Below are positions 17,041-27,035 of a stretch of 64,000 nucleotides of DNA, piece by piece. The notes under the pieces are model-generated. The model did no database searches. It was not told where the DNA came from and saw nothing but the letters and a program-made list of their open reading frames with translations. The translations under genes and the position numbers were made by a program. The stretch is from Pseudomonadota bacterium (GTDB lineage Bacteria; Pseudomonadota; Alphaproteobacteria; Acetobacterales; Acetobacteraceae). The stretch is from positions 109,339-173,338 of the forward strand of contig JAKBAD010000004.1 in the NCBI GenBank assembly GCA_021809435.1. Direction: 5' to 3'. The stretch's first letter is position 1; each line of letters starts with the position of its first letter.

Positions 17041-17148
17041 AAAAACAAAAGTTTTTAAGGGGTGTGGGGGGAGTTTTACAAAAATCCCCCCACAAAAACT
17101 GGGCTCCTTTTTGAATAAAAAAGGCGCCAAACCACCAAAAAACTTTTA
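17041..17148. repeat. AAAAGTTTTT-type intergenic element (copy 1)
   Basis: A-rich/T-rich arms (CAAAAGTTTTTAAGGGG on the left, CCAAAAAACTTTTAA on the right) enclose inner GGGGGGA/TCCCCCC and CCTTTTT/AAAAAGG repeats. Similar elements occur at 27883-27977 and 40509-40559. Likely a transcription attenuator or terminator between ligC and the aldo-keto reductase. Confidence 0.65.
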
Positions 17149-18093
17149 ATAACCTTTCAACTGTTCCTCAAGCCGCCCCAGCACCTCATAACAAGGCAGC
17201 ACCTTGCCGACCGAGGCATTAGGCTCGCGCCCCTCGGCAATGGCCGTGAAGAATTCCCGGTCCTGCAATTCAATGCCATTCATCGACACATCGACCTTCG
17301 TGACATCGATCGGCTCTTCCTTGCCATTCACCAAATCATCATAGCGCGCGATATAGGTGCCATTGTCGCAAATATAGCGAAAGAACGTGCCCAGCGGCCC
17401 CTCATTGTTGAACGAGAGCGAGAGCGTGCAAATGGCGCCAGAGGCCGATTTCATCTGGATCGACATATCCATGGCAATGCCCAGCTGGGGGTGAATCGGC
17501 CCTTGCAGCGCATGTGCCGCCACCACTTTCTCGCCCGTCTGGTACTGGAACAAATCCACCGTATGCGCGGCATGGTGCCAGAGCAGATGGTCAGTCCACG
17601 AGCGCGCTTGGCCCAGCGCGTTGATGTTGGTGCGGCGGAAGAAATAGGTCTGCACGTTCATCTGCTGAATCTTCAGCTCGCCGGCGACAATTTTCTTGTG
17701 CACATAGTGGTGCGAGGGGTTGAAGCGGCGGGTGTGGCCAACCATCGCCACCAGCCCGGTCTCTTGCTGCGCGCGCATCACCGCCTGCGCATCGGCCCAG
17801 GAATCAGCGAGCGGAATTTCCACTTGCACATGCACCCCGGCCCGCAAACACTCAACCGACTGGGCGGCGTGCATCTGTGTCGGCGTCGCCAAAATCGCCG
17901 CCTGCACGCCGGGAATTTTCAGCGCCTCTGAAAGCTCGGTGGTGGCGTTGGCAATGCCGTATTTCTGCGCCACCGCCCGCGTGCCCTCCAGCTCGCGCCC
18001 GACCACGCCCACCACCTCAATGCCGCCAATCTCCCTGATGGCATCGAGATGCTTTTGCCCAAATGCCCCCGCGCCCGCGAGAATAACCTTCAT
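17146..18093 (-). CDS. ligC: 4-carboxy-2-hydroxymuconate-6-semialdehyde dehydrogenase
   Basis: 315 residues, Gfo/Idh/MocA fold. GAGAFGQKHLDAI (7-19) is the Rossmann loop; EIPLADSWADA and GHTRRFNPSHHYVHKKI are typical of LigC. It oxidises the hemiacetal of the protocatechuate ring-cleavage product to 2-pyrone-4,6-dicarboxylate with NADP. Order in this operon is ligI-ligA-ligB-ligC, with 3 bp between ligB and ligC, so all are co-transcribed. Length matches SYK-6 LigC (about 315). Confidence 0.93.
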   Translation of the reverse strand: MKVILAGAGAFGQKHLDAIREIGGIEVVGVVGRELEGTRAVAQKYGIANATTELSEALKIPGVQAAILATPTQMHAAQSVECLRAGVHVQVEIPLADSWADAQAVMRAQQETGLVAMVGHTRRFNPSHHYVHKKIVAGELKIQQMNVQTYFFRRTNINALGQARSWTDHLLWHHAAHTVDLFQYQTGEKVVAAHALQGPIHPQLGIAMDMSIQMKSASGAICTLSLSFNNEGPLGTFFRYICDNGTYIARYDDLVNGKEEPIDVTKVDVSMNGIELQDREFFTAIAEGREPNASVGKVLPCYEVLGRLEEQLKGY

Positions 18094-18096
18094 GTT

Positions 18097-19333
<1,237 letters not shown>

Positions 19334-19334
<1 letters not shown>

Positions 19335-20233
19335 CACAAAACCTCCTCAGGCCAGTAAAGCCGCATCGGATTATCAATCAAAAGCTTGCGGCGCAGCTCG
19401 TCGGTCACCGCGATCCTGCCGATGAAATCAACCAGCTTGCCGTCATCGGGGGCGTGGGTGGTCATGTTCGGGTGCGGCCAGTCGGTGCCGGTCAGCACCC
19501 GGTCGGGAAACGCCTCGACAATATGGCGCGCGAACGGCACCACATCGTCATAGTCAGGCGGCCCCTGCACCGAGAGCCGCTCCGGGCAGGTCACCTTGCT
19601 CCAAAAATTCCCATGCTCGCGCATCAGCTTCACAAAGAGCTGAAACTCAGGCCCGTCCACGGTCTTGCTCACATCCGGGCGGCCCATATGGTCCACCACC
19701 ACAATCCCCGGCAGCCCGATAAAGAAGTCATAAAGCTCGGGCAGCTCAGCGGCCTCGAAATAAATCACGATATGCCAGCCCAGCGGGGCGATGCGCGCGG
19801 CAATCTCGGCCAACTCGTCGCGCGGCAGCGCGTTCACCAGCCGCTTGACAAAATTGAAGCGCACACCACGCACCCCCGCTTCATGCAGGGCGCGCAGCTC
19901 GTCGTCGGTCACGCGCCGCGTCACGGTCGCCACCCCGCGCGCCAAGCCGTTCGCGTGCATCAGCGCATCCACCAGCGCCCGGTTATCGGCGCCATGGCAG
20001 GTCGCCTGCACAATCACATTGCGCGAAAACCCGAGATGATCGCGCAGCGCCCAGAGTTTTTCCTTGGGCGCGTCGCAGGGCGTATATTTGCGCTCGGGCG
20101 CATAAGGAAACACATCGCCCGGCCCAAACACATGGCAATGCGCATCCACCGCGCCGGGCGGCAGCACCAGGCGCGGCTTGGAGGGGGTGGGGTGAAACGG
20201 AATCCAGGTGGGATCCATGGTGAAGCTGGTCAT
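19334..20233 (-). CDS. ligI: 2-pyrone-4,6-dicarboxylate lactonase
   Basis: 299 residues, amidohydrolase fold. DAHCHVFGP (30-38) is the first metal/active-site motif; HMGRPD and LTGTDWPHPN carry the later His and Asp. LigI hydrolyses 2-pyrone-4,6-dicarboxylate to 4-oxalomesaconate (4-carboxy-2-hydroxymuconate) and works without a metal in characterised enzymes. It is the first gene of the ligI-A-B-C operon; the 140 bp upstream hold a palindromic operator candidate. Confidence 0.94.
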
Positions 20234-20340
20234 GGCGGGCGGTTTCTCACTCTCCTGTGCCGCCTCATGGTGCGGCTTGTTGTGCAGTCTGGCCGGTCAT
20301 ACCAGGGCTGGCGCGTGCCCGGCGGCTCAAAGCCGGGCGC

Positions 20341-20365
20341 GGGCTATAGGTTTTTGCTATAGCCC
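20341..20365. promoter_or_regulatory. Palindromic LysR-type operator candidate upstream of ligI
   Basis: GGGCTATAG - GTTTTTG - CTATAGCCC: a perfect 9-bp inverted repeat around seven bases, with LysR-like T-N11-A geometry. It lies about 108 bp before the ligI start. The same core is found upstream of ligK and of the second ligA. Confidence 0.7.
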
Positions 20366-20373
20366 GGCTGGTC

Positions 20374-21396
20374 TCAGCGGCCCTGGGCGGTCAAAATCGC
20401 GTCGAGGCGCGGAAACACCCGGCGCGCATTGCCCTCGAAAATCTTCGCCTTGTCATCATCCGAAATCGCCAGCGCATCGATATAGCGCTTGGTATCATCG
20501 AAATAAAATCCCGTCTCGGGATCAATCCCGCGCACCGCGCCAACCATTTCAGAACCAAATAAAATATTATCGGCATCAATCACCCGCGAGAGCAAATCAA
20601 TGCCCGGCTGATGATAGACGCAGGTATCGAAATAAACATTCTTCATCACATGCGCGCGCAGGTTCGGGCGCTTGAGCATATCGGCCAGCCCCCTATAGCG
20701 CCCCCAATGATACGGCACCGCGCCGCCGCCATGGGGAATGATCAGCCGCAGCTCAGGAAAATCCCTGAACAAATCACCTTGAATCAGCTGCATGAACACC
20801 GTCGTGTCGGCGGCGATGTAATAAGCCCCCGTGGCGTGGAAGCAGGCATTGCACGAGCCCGAGACATGAATCATCGCCGGCACGTCGAGCTCCACCATCG
20901 CCTCGAAAAACGGATACCAATAGCGGTCATGGATCGGCGGCGCCGAGAAGTTCCCGCCCGAGGGGTCAGGGTTGAGGTTGCAGCCGATAAAGCCAAGTTC
21001 ATTGACACAGCGCTTAAGTTCCGCGATCGAGGCGTCCAGCGGCGCGCCCGGGAATTGCGGCAGCTGGCACACGCCGACAAAATTGCGCGGATACATATCC
21101 ACCACCCGGCTGATCAGGTCGTTATTGGCCCGCGACCACTCGATCGACACACGCTCATTGCCCTCATGCGGCGCCATGGCCGAGGCGCGGGGTGAGAAAA
21201 TCGTCATATCCGCGCCGCGCTCACGCAGCAGCTTCAACTGGTTCGCCTCAATACTATCCCTGATCTGGTCATCCGAAATCGCCAGCGGCGCGGGCGGCGC
21301 GCCATGGCCCTGGGCGGCCCAGTCCAGCAGCTTGGCGCGGTAGGTCTGGTGCGGGTCGGGGGCGGTGGTATAATGGCCGTGGCAATCAATAATCAT
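20374..21396 (-). CDS. ligJ: 4-oxalomesaconate hydratase
   Basis: 340 residues, amidohydrolase superfamily (ACMS decarboxylase-like). IIDCHGHY carries the two metal histidines (6 and 8); IHVSGSCNACFHATGAYY and HGGGAVPYHWGRYRGLADM are characteristic of LigJ. It adds water to 4-oxalomesaconate giving 4-carboxy-4-hydroxy-2-oxoadipate. Its ATG shares one base with the stop of the upstream DUF1932 gene (ATGA-like overlap at 21396), so it is co-translated. Confidence 0.93.
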   Translation of the reverse strand: MIIDCHGHYTTAPDPHQTYRAKLLDWAAQGHGAPPAPLAISDDQIRDSIEANQLKLLRERGADMTIFSPRASAMAPHEGNERVSIEWSRANNDLISRVVDMYPRNFVGVCQLPQFPGAPLDASIAELKRCVNELGFIGCNLNPDPSGGNFSAPPIHDRYWYPFFEAMVELDVPAMIHVSGSCNACFHATGAYYIAADTTVFMQLIQGDLFRDFPELRLIIPHGGGAVPYHWGRYRGLADMLKRPNLRAHVMKNVYFDTCVYHQPGIDLLSRVIDADNILFGSEMVGAVRGIDPETGFYFDDTKRYIDALAISDDDKAKIFEGNARRVFPRLDAILTAQGR

Positions 21397-22259
21397 CAGG
21401 TTTTTCCTTGTGTCTTTGCCGTCATGGCGTCGAGCATGGCGCCCAGATCAGGTTCGTCGAGCGCCTGTTTCAACCCGGCCGAGAGGTCCTGGCGGGCGGC
21501 GATCGCCACGCTCATCAAGGGCGCCAGCCCGGCCTCGGCCACGGTCTCCGCGGCCTCTCTCATTTCCTCGGCGCGGCGCGCGCCGTGTTGCACCCCCCGC
21601 CCGATCATGTAGTACGCCAGTTTTTCCCAATCCTGGCCGGGAAAAAAATCGCTGAGCGAGGCCAGAACCTCACCCTCCACGCCATAATGGCGCGCGGTCA
21701 GCATGGCTTCCGTCAGCAGCGCCTCAATCCCCTTGATCATCACCGAGCGGCAGAGCTTGGTGGCCGAAGCCAGCCCGATCTGGGGGGCATAAAACCTGGC
21801 CCCGCTAAACCCCACCTTCCGGGCCACGGCCTCAAAACCAGCGGCATGCGGCCCGCCCAGCAACATCGGCGAGGCCAAACGCTTATGGCCGATGGGCGAC
21901 ATGATCACCCCCTCCACATAGCGCCCCTTAGCATCCTCAATCACCTTGGCCGCACGGCGCTTCTGCCCCGGCGAGGCCGAATTCACATCGAGAAAATAAG
22001 CCCCCGCGCTCAGCCCACCGGCCACCGCGCGCGCCGCCGCCTCATCCTGCGCGGCGGTCACCGCGCACACCACAATCTCAGCGCCCGCCACCGCCTCCTG
22101 CGCGCTGGCCGGGGCGGTCAGCCCAAACCCCGCCAGCGCTTTCGAGGGCCCCGCGCCAGGGTCTGAAAATTTCACGTCCCAGGCGGTGAAGCCGGTGCCC
22201 CAATCAGTGGCGAAACTCTGCCCGACCTCGCCAAACCCCAACAGGCAGATCATGGCCAC
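21396..22259 (-). CDS. NAD(P)-dependent oxidoreductase with DUF1932 C-terminal domain
   Basis: 287 residues. The N-terminal Rossmann motif ICLLGFGEVGQSFA and YFLDVNSASPGQK belong to the 6-phosphogluconate/3-hydroxyisobutyrate dehydrogenase class; residues about 190-270 (KLCRSVMIKGIEALLTEAM, then DWEKLAYYMIGRGVQHGARR) are the DUF1932 domain. It lies inside the ligK-ligU-X-ligJ operon, overlapping ligU by 10 bp and ligJ by 1 bp, so it probably acts on a pathway intermediate or side product. The canonical protocatechuate 4,5 pathway has no assigned step for it. Confidence 0.85.
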   Translation of the reverse strand: MAMICLLGFGEVGQSFATDWGTGFTAWDVKFSDPGAGPSKALAGFGLTAPASAQEAVAGAEIVVCAVTAAQDEAAARAVAGGLSAGAYFLDVNSASPGQKRRAAKVIEDAKGRYVEGVIMSPIGHKRLASPMLLGGPHAAGFEAVARKVGFSGARFYAPQIGLASATKLCRSVMIKGIEALLTEAMLTARHYGVEGEVLASLSDFFPGQDWEKLAYYMIGRGVQHGARRAEEMREAAETVAEAGLAPLMSVAIAARQDLSAGLKQALDEPDLGAMLDAMTAKTQGKT

Positions 22260-23335
22260 ACATCGCCCTTGATATAAATCTCGCCCTTCATCAGCTTGCG
22301 CGCGGTGCGAATCAGCGCCGCGCGCTTCACCTCGATGTCGGCGCCCGCGCCCGCAATCTCCATGCTCACGGCAAAAAACCCGCTCGGGTGCTCCACCGCC
22401 AGCTCCAGCGTGCCGCTGGTTTGGCCAATCTCGGCCAGTTCCGCCCCCACACTGCCCGCGATCACACAGCCCGTGGCCACCGAAACCGCACCCAGCACGC
22501 CAATCGCCTCATGCACGCGGTGGGGAATGAACGTGCGGGTCGAAACCGCGCCGCCCTCGAAGGGTTGTGAGAGCAAGGTCATCTTGGGCACCGTCTTCCT
22601 GGCCACATTGCCCAGATTCATCAAAGGCCCCACCGCCAGCCTGATCTCCTCCACCCGGCGCTTGAGCGCGGCATTGGCCTCCAGCTCGGCGGGGGTTTCG
22701 CGCCCGCTCAGGCCAAAATCCGCCGCCCTCATCAGCACCACCGGCATGCCGTTATCCACACAGGTCACGCGCACGCCGTTCACCTCGTCCACCACATGGC
22801 CGGTGGGCAGCAGCGCCCCGCAGGCCGAGCCGGCAATGTCGAGAAAATCAATGGCGATGGCGGCCCCCGTGCCGGGCACGCCATCGATACGCGCATCGCC
22901 CTCATAGGCCACCACGCCGCCCGGCGTTGGCACATGGGCCACCGCCACGCTGGCGGTGTTGACCATATGAATCCGCACGCTGGTCACCCCCTCGCGCGCA
23001 TCCACCAGCCCGGCCTCGATGGCGAACGGCCCGACCCCGGCCAGAATATTCCCGCAATTCTGCGCGTCCGAAACCTCGGCCTTGTCGACCGCCACCTGCA
23101 AAAACAAATAATCCACATCGGCGTCGGGGCGGGTCGAGGGCGAAATCACCGCCACTTTCGAGGTCAGCGGGTGCGCGCCGCCCAGCCCGTCAATCTGGCG
23201 CATATCGGGCGAGCCCATGGCGGCCAGCAGCACGGCATCGCGCAAGCCCCGCTCGGCGGGTAAATCGCGCTGGTGAACATACAGGCCCTTCGAGGAGCCG
23301 CCCCGCACCAGGGTGGCGGGAATGGCGCGCAGCAT
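22250..23335 (-). CDS. ligU: 4-oxalomesaconate tautomerase (PrpF family)
   Basis: 361 residues, PrpF/diaminopimelate-epimerase-like fold. The start RAIPATLVRGGSSKGLY is the PrpF signature, and AQNCGNILAGVGPFAIEAG holds the conserved Cys. In protocatechuate pathways (GalD, LigU) this enzyme interconverts the keto/enol or double-bond isomers of 4-oxalomesaconate. It starts 1 bp after ligK ends. GalD activity cannot be excluded given the gallate-like second dioxygenase nearby. Confidence 0.88.
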   Translation of the reverse strand: MLRAIPATLVRGGSSKGLYVHQRDLPAERGLRDAVLLAAMGSPDMRQIDGLGGAHPLTSKVAVISPSTRPDADVDYLFLQVAVDKAEVSDAQNCGNILAGVGPFAIEAGLVDAREGVTSVRIHMVNTASVAVAHVPTPGGVVAYEGDARIDGVPGTGAAIAIDFLDIAGSACGALLPTGHVVDEVNGVRVTCVDNGMPVVLMRAADFGLSGRETPAELEANAALKRRVEEIRLAVGPLMNLGNVARKTVPKMTLLSQPFEGGAVSTRTFIPHRVHEAIGVLGAVSVATGCVIAGSVGAELAEIGQTSGTLELAVEHPSGFFAVSMEIAGAGADIEVKRAALIRTARKLMKGEIYIKGDVWP

Positions 23336-23336
23336 A

Positions 23337-24029
23337 TCACGCCTCTCCCAGCCGTTTCACATATTTCAGCCCCTTCTCGGCCAGCCGCTCGCGCATCTTG
23401 TACAAATCCAGCCCCAGCACCCCGGCGGCCAGCTGCTCGCGCTTGGCGCCCTCATTGGCCTCGCGCGCCTGCGCCTTGGCCAGCACGGCGGCGGCGCGGG
23501 CCGAGGGCACCACCACCACCCCGTCATCATCGGCCACAATCACATCGCCCGGCGTCACATGCGCGCCCGCGCACACCACCGGCACGTTCACATTGGCAAT
23601 GGTCTCCTTCACCGTGCCCTGGGCATAAATCGCCTTCGACCACACGGGAAATTCCATGTCCGTCAGCGTCGCCACATCGCGCACGCCGGCATTGATAATC
23701 AAGCCCCGCACCCCGCGCGCTTTCAGCGAGGTGGCGAGCAGATCGCCAAAATACCCATCCTCGCACGGGCTGGTCGGGGTCACGACCAGAATATCGCCCG
23801 GCCGACACTGTTCCACCGCCACATGGATCATCCAATTATCCCCCGGCGCCACCTCGCAGGTCACGGCGGTGCCCGAAATCGCGGCCGGGCGGTAAATGGG
23901 GCGCATATAAGAGGCCATCAGCCCCGTGCGCCCCAGCGCCTCATGCACCGTGGCGACGCCAAATTTCCCCAGCGCCTCGGCAACCCCCGCCTCCGCGCGG
24001 TCGATCTCGGTAACAACGACAATGGCCAT
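23337..24029 (-). CDS. ligK: 4-carboxy-4-hydroxy-2-oxoadipate aldolase (RraA-like)
   Basis: 230 residues, class II pyruvate aldolase of the RraA-like family. [15 protein letters not shown] (92-106) and INAGVRDV with Arg117-Asp118 are the pyruvate and metal-binding residues. It splits 4-carboxy-4-hydroxy-2-oxoadipate to pyruvate and oxaloacetate, the last step of the pathway. MAIVVV is chosen as start; the upstream in-frame extension is antisense to the LysR gene. It heads the operon ligK-ligU-DUF1932-ligJ. Confidence 0.93.
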   Translation of the reverse strand: MAIVVVTEIDRAEAGVAEALGKFGVATVHEALGRTGLMASYMRPIYRPAAISGTAVTCEVAPGDNWMIHVAVEQCRPGDILVVTPTSPCEDGYFGDLLATSLKARGVRGLIINAGVRDVATLTDMEFPVWSKAIYAQGTVKETIANVNVPVVCAGAHVTPGDVIVADDDGVVVVPSARAAAVLAKAQAREANEGAKREQLAAGVLGLDLYKMRERLAEKGLKYVKRLGEA

Positions 24030-24147
24030 GTGTTCACTCCAAGCCGGGGGCGGCTGGCAGCCCCAAATCCCCCGCGCCATTTTGGTTAAGTGCCGCCACG
24101 TTACCCCTTCCCCTGGCCGCCGCGCCAATACGAAGAGGGTCGCGCCC

Positions 24148-24167
24148 CATAAGTTTTTGCTGTAGCC
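24148..24167. promoter_or_regulatory. Shared lig operator candidate, ligK / LysR-1 divergent promoter
   Basis: CCATAAGTTTTTGCTGTAGCC keeps the GTTTTTG core and seven of the eight bases CTATAGCC of the ligI site. It is about 119 bp upstream of ligK and ends 7 bp before the LysR-1 ATG, so it may also be that gene's promoter. Confidence 0.65.
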
Positions 24168-24174
24168 TGCCCCC

Positions 24175-25407
24175 ATGCCCGCCTCCGCGCCGTTCAATTT
24201 CCGCCATCTCGCCGCCGCCCTCGCGGTGGCGCGGGGGGGCGGCATCTCGCGCGCGGCCCAGGCCATGCATCTTAGCCAGCCGGCGCTCACCCAGGGGCTG
24301 GCGCGGCTCGAAGCCACGCTCGGCGCCCGGCTGTTCGTGCGCTCGGGCCAAGGCACCGGCCTCACGCCCGAGGGTGAGCTGTTCCTCCCCCGCATCGCCC
24401 GCGCGTTCGAGGGGCTGCGCGCCGCCGAGCGCGCCCTGCCCGGCGCCCCCGCCTTGCACCGCCACGCCAGCGCCACCCAGTGGCGGGCGCTGGCCGCCAT
24501 GGTCGAGGCCCGCTCCACCGCCCAGGCCGCGCGCGCCCTGGGCATGAGCCAGCAAAGCCTGCACCGCGCGCTCATGGGGCTTGAGGGCTTAAGCGCCACG
24601 CCCTTGTTCACCCGCACCCGCCAAGGGCTCGAGCCCTTGCCCGAGGCCCGCCTTCTCGCCCGCGCGGCGGGGCTGGCCTTTGCCGAGCTGCGCCAAGGCG
24701 CCTGGGGGTTGCGCGAGCTGCGCGGCCTCATGGATGGCACGATCACCATCGGCGCCCTGCCGCTGGCGCGCTCCGCCCTCATTCCCCAGGCCGCCACCGC
24801 CCTGCTCGCCCGCTACCCCGAACTCCGCCTCCAGATCATCGATGGCCCCTATGCCGAGCTGCTGCACGGCCTGCGCCACGGGCACATAGATTTCATCATC
24901 GGCGCGCTCCGCACCCCCGCCCCCGGCCCCGACATCGCCCAGGAAGAGTTTTTCACCGAGCCACTCTCGATCATCGTGCGCCCTGGCCATCCGGCGCTCA
25001 CCGCCCCGCCCACCGCCCAGTCCCTGGCGCGGCTGGGCTGGGTGTTGCCCCGTCAGGGCACCCCGGCGCGGGCCATTTTCACGGCCTTTTTCACCGCCGC
25101 CCAGGTCGCCCCGCCCACCCAGGTCATCGAGTGCAGCTCCCTGGTGGCGGCGCGCGGGTTGCTGCTGGCCAGCGACCGCGCGGCCATCTTCTCCCGCTCC
25201 CAGGTGCGTTTCGAGCTGGCCACCGGCCAGCTTGCCGCCCTGGCCGCGCCCCTGCCGGGTTCGGCGCGCCCCATCGGCCTCAGCCTCCGGCGAGACTTCA
25301 CCCCCACCCGCGCGCAGCAGGCCTGCCTGGCGGCGCTAAGGCTCGCCGCCGCCGATCTCGCCGGCGACAGCCCGGGCATGCTGGAGAAACGCCCCCACCA
25401 GCCCTGA
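24175..25407 (+). CDS. LysR-type regulator with two tandem helix-turn-helix domains (lig regulator 1)
   Basis: 410 residues, about 100 more than ordinary LysR proteins. Residues about 8-75 form a first HTH ([20 protein letters not shown] then [16 protein letters not shown]); residues about 97-160 form a second ([20 protein letters not shown] then [17 protein letters not shown]). From about 180 on is the periplasmic-binding-like effector domain ([19 protein letters not shown]). It lies divergent to ligK and convergent with a second regulator of the same design. No Shine-Dalgarno is visible. Likely ligand is protocatechuate, gallate or a pathway intermediate; this is inference. Confidence 0.85.
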   Translation: MPASAPFNFRHLAAALAVARGGGISRAAQAMHLSQPALTQGLARLEATLGARLFVRSGQGTGLTPEGELFLPRIARAFEGLRAAERALPGAPALHRHASATQWRALAAMVEARSTAQAARALGMSQQSLHRALMGLEGLSATPLFTRTRQGLEPLPEARLLARAAGLAFAELRQGAWGLRELRGLMDGTITIGALPLARSALIPQAATALLARYPELRLQIIDGPYAELLHGLRHGHIDFIIGALRTPAPGPDIAQEEFFTEPLSIIVRPGHPALTAPPTAQSLARLGWVLPRQGTPARAIFTAFFTAAQVAPPTQVIECSSLVAARGLLLASDRAAIFSRSQVRFELATGQLAALAAPLPGSARPIGLSLRRDFTPTRAQQACLAALRLAAADLAGDSPGMLEKRPHQP

Positions 25408-26529
25408 GGGGCGCAAACCGGGCCGGGTGGCAATGCCCACCGGCTGCGCCGACCCGGCAATGGGCGCGCCCACCGCCACCAGCTCGCCGCGCGCCAGCTC
25501 CGCCGCGATCTGGCGTTTGGAGAGCACGGCCGCGCGCGGGGTGGCGCGCAGCAGGGCGCGGATGGTGATGAGCGAATTACAGGCAATGGCATCAACCGGC
25601 ACGCGCGCCCCCTGGCTTTCCAAATACGCCTCAAACGCCCCGCGTGAGGGCGTGCCCCGTGGCGGCAAAATCCAGTCCAGCGCGTCGAGCGTGGCGCGGC
25701 TCACCTCGCGCGTGCCGGCCAGCGCGTGGTGCGGCCCGATGACGATGGTCAGCGGGTCCGCAAACAGCCATTCCTGCGCGATCTCGGGGGTCTCCGCGCG
25801 CAGCGGCCCCAAAATCAAATCAATCCGCCCCGCCCTCAGCGCCGTTCGCTGCTCGTCATAAGGTCCGTCCATGATGTCGATTTCCGCCCGCGGATAGGCG
25901 CCCAGCGTGCGCGCCAGCGCCTCGGGCAGCCAGGTCGAGCGCGCCAGCGGCAGCGCCCCCACATAAAGCCGTCCGGCCTTCAGCCCGCGCGCTTCCCGCA
26001 GCTCATCCACCCCTAAGCGCAGCTCGGCCTGCATGCGCCCGGCATGCTCGCCCAGCCGCCGCGCCGCCCAGGTTGGGCGCAAGCCGCGCCCGGCGCGCTC
26101 CCACAGCGTCACCCCGGCCAGTGCCTCCAGCTCCCGCGCGGCCCGATAAAGCGTTGGTTGCGCCAGCCCCAGCGTCCGCGCGGCCGCGCTCACGCTCGGC
26201 GCCTCCTGCAACGCCAACAGCGCGCGCAGCTGCGCCAGATCCACCATCCCCGCGAAACGTTTCCTGGTGTGCAGCGCGGTCTCGGCCTCGCGCAACTCGG
26301 CCAAGGCGGTTTTGATGCGCCGGCAAAACAGCGTTCCGGCCTCGGTCGGGCGCATGCCGCCGGCGTGGCGCTCGAACAATGTCTCGCCCAGCGCGGCCTC
26401 CAGCCCGCCCAGCGCGCCCAGCACGGCGGGCGCCGATAGATGCACGGTCTCGGCCGCGCGCAGCGCGCTGCCATGCTCGAAAATCGCCAGCGCGACGCGC
26501 AGCCAGCGGGGCTTCAGGGGTGGCTCCAT
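25336..26529 (-). CDS. LysR-type regulator with two tandem helix-turn-helix domains (lig regulator 2)
   Basis: 397 residues. First HTH at about 8-70 (ALRAAETVHLSAPAVLGALG, then GETLFERHAGGMRPTEAG); second at about 97-165 (SVSAAARTLGLAQPTLYRAA, then VTLWERAGRGLRPTWAARR); effector domain from about 185 ([19 protein letters not shown]). It is a paralogue of regulator 1 with the same layout. MEPPLK is chosen as start because the operator-like site ends 7 bp upstream, as for regulator 1. It is divergent to the second ligAB pair, and its 3-prime end overlaps that of regulator 1 by 72 bp. Confidence 0.85.
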   Translation of the reverse strand: MEPPLKPRWLRVALAIFEHGSALRAAETVHLSAPAVLGALGGLEAALGETLFERHAGGMRPTEAGTLFCRRIKTALAELREAETALHTRKRFAGMVDLAQLRALLALQEAPSVSAAARTLGLAQPTLYRAARELEALAGVTLWERAGRGLRPTWAARRLGEHAGRMQAELRLGVDELREARGLKAGRLYVGALPLARSTWLPEALARTLGAYPRAEIDIMDGPYDEQRTALRAGRIDLILGPLRAETPEIAQEWLFADPLTIVIGPHHALAGTREVSRATLDALDWILPPRGTPSRGAFEAYLESQGARVPVDAIACNSLITIRALLRATPRAAVLSKRQIAAELARGELVAVGAPIAGSAQPVGIATRPGLRPSGLVGAFLQHARAVAGEIGGGEP

Positions 26530-26536
26530 ACCCCAT

Positions 26537-26551
26537 CTATAGCAAAAACTT
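26537..26551. promoter_or_regulatory. Shared lig operator candidate, LysR-2 / ligA2 divergent promoter
   Basis: CTATAGCAAAAACTT, which reads AAGTTTTTGCTATAG on the minus strand, is the same core as at 20341 and 24148. It is about 104 bp before the second ligA start and 7 bp before the LysR-2 ATG. Confidence 0.65.
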
Positions 26552-26654
26552 TCACCCGCGCACCGGCTTTGCGTTACCATCGCGGCCCGGAAGTTTCTTA
26601 GCATCCCCCCATCAGCCGGGCGCCAAGCATCCCGGCTTCACCCCAGGAGCGGAT

Positions 26655-27035
26655 ATGTCAGCCAAACCCATTCCCGGCACCCCGGTCTTCACCGGCGCCT
26701 ATGCCATGCGGGGCTATGCCCTCAACAAAATGTGCTATTCCCTCAACGCCGCCGCCAACCGCGCCGCCTTCCTGGCCGATGAGGACGGTTATTGCGCCCA
26801 ATACGGCCTCACCCCGCCCCAGCGCGCCGCCATCGCCGCGCGCAATGTCGCCCAGCTCATCGAGGCCGGCGGCAATGTCTATTACCTGGCCAAGTTCGCC
26901 GGCATTTTCGGCCTCAACGTCCAAGATCTCGGCGCCCAGCAGACCGGCGTCTCCGTCGACGAGTTCAAGGCCAAGCTGAAAGCCCACGCCATCCACAACG
27001 ACGCCGTCAAAGCCGGGAGGCTCGCCAATGTCTAA
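26655..27035 (+). CDS. Second LigA-type dioxygenase alpha subunit
   Basis: 126 residues. YALNKMCYSLNAAANRAAFLAD and AQLIEAGGNVYYLAKFAGIFG match the LigA core, but the protein is clearly diverged from the first LigA. AGGAGC precedes the ATG at 26655. It overlaps the catalytic-subunit gene by 8 bp. Together they form a separate extradiol dioxygenase, perhaps for a related catechol such as gallate, 3-O-methylgallate or protocatechuate under other conditions. Confidence 0.92.
   Translation: MSAKPIPGTPVFTGAYAMRGYALNKMCYSLNAAANRAAFLADEDGYCAQYGLTPPQRAAIAARNVAQLIEAGGNVYYLAKFAGIFGLNVQDLGAQQTGVSVDEFKAKLKAHAIHNDAVKAGRLANV

Noticed and set aside
23337..24797. 486-codon frame extending ligK upstream
   Set aside because: The first 256 codons are antisense to the LysR-1 gene; the conserved LigK start is at 24029.
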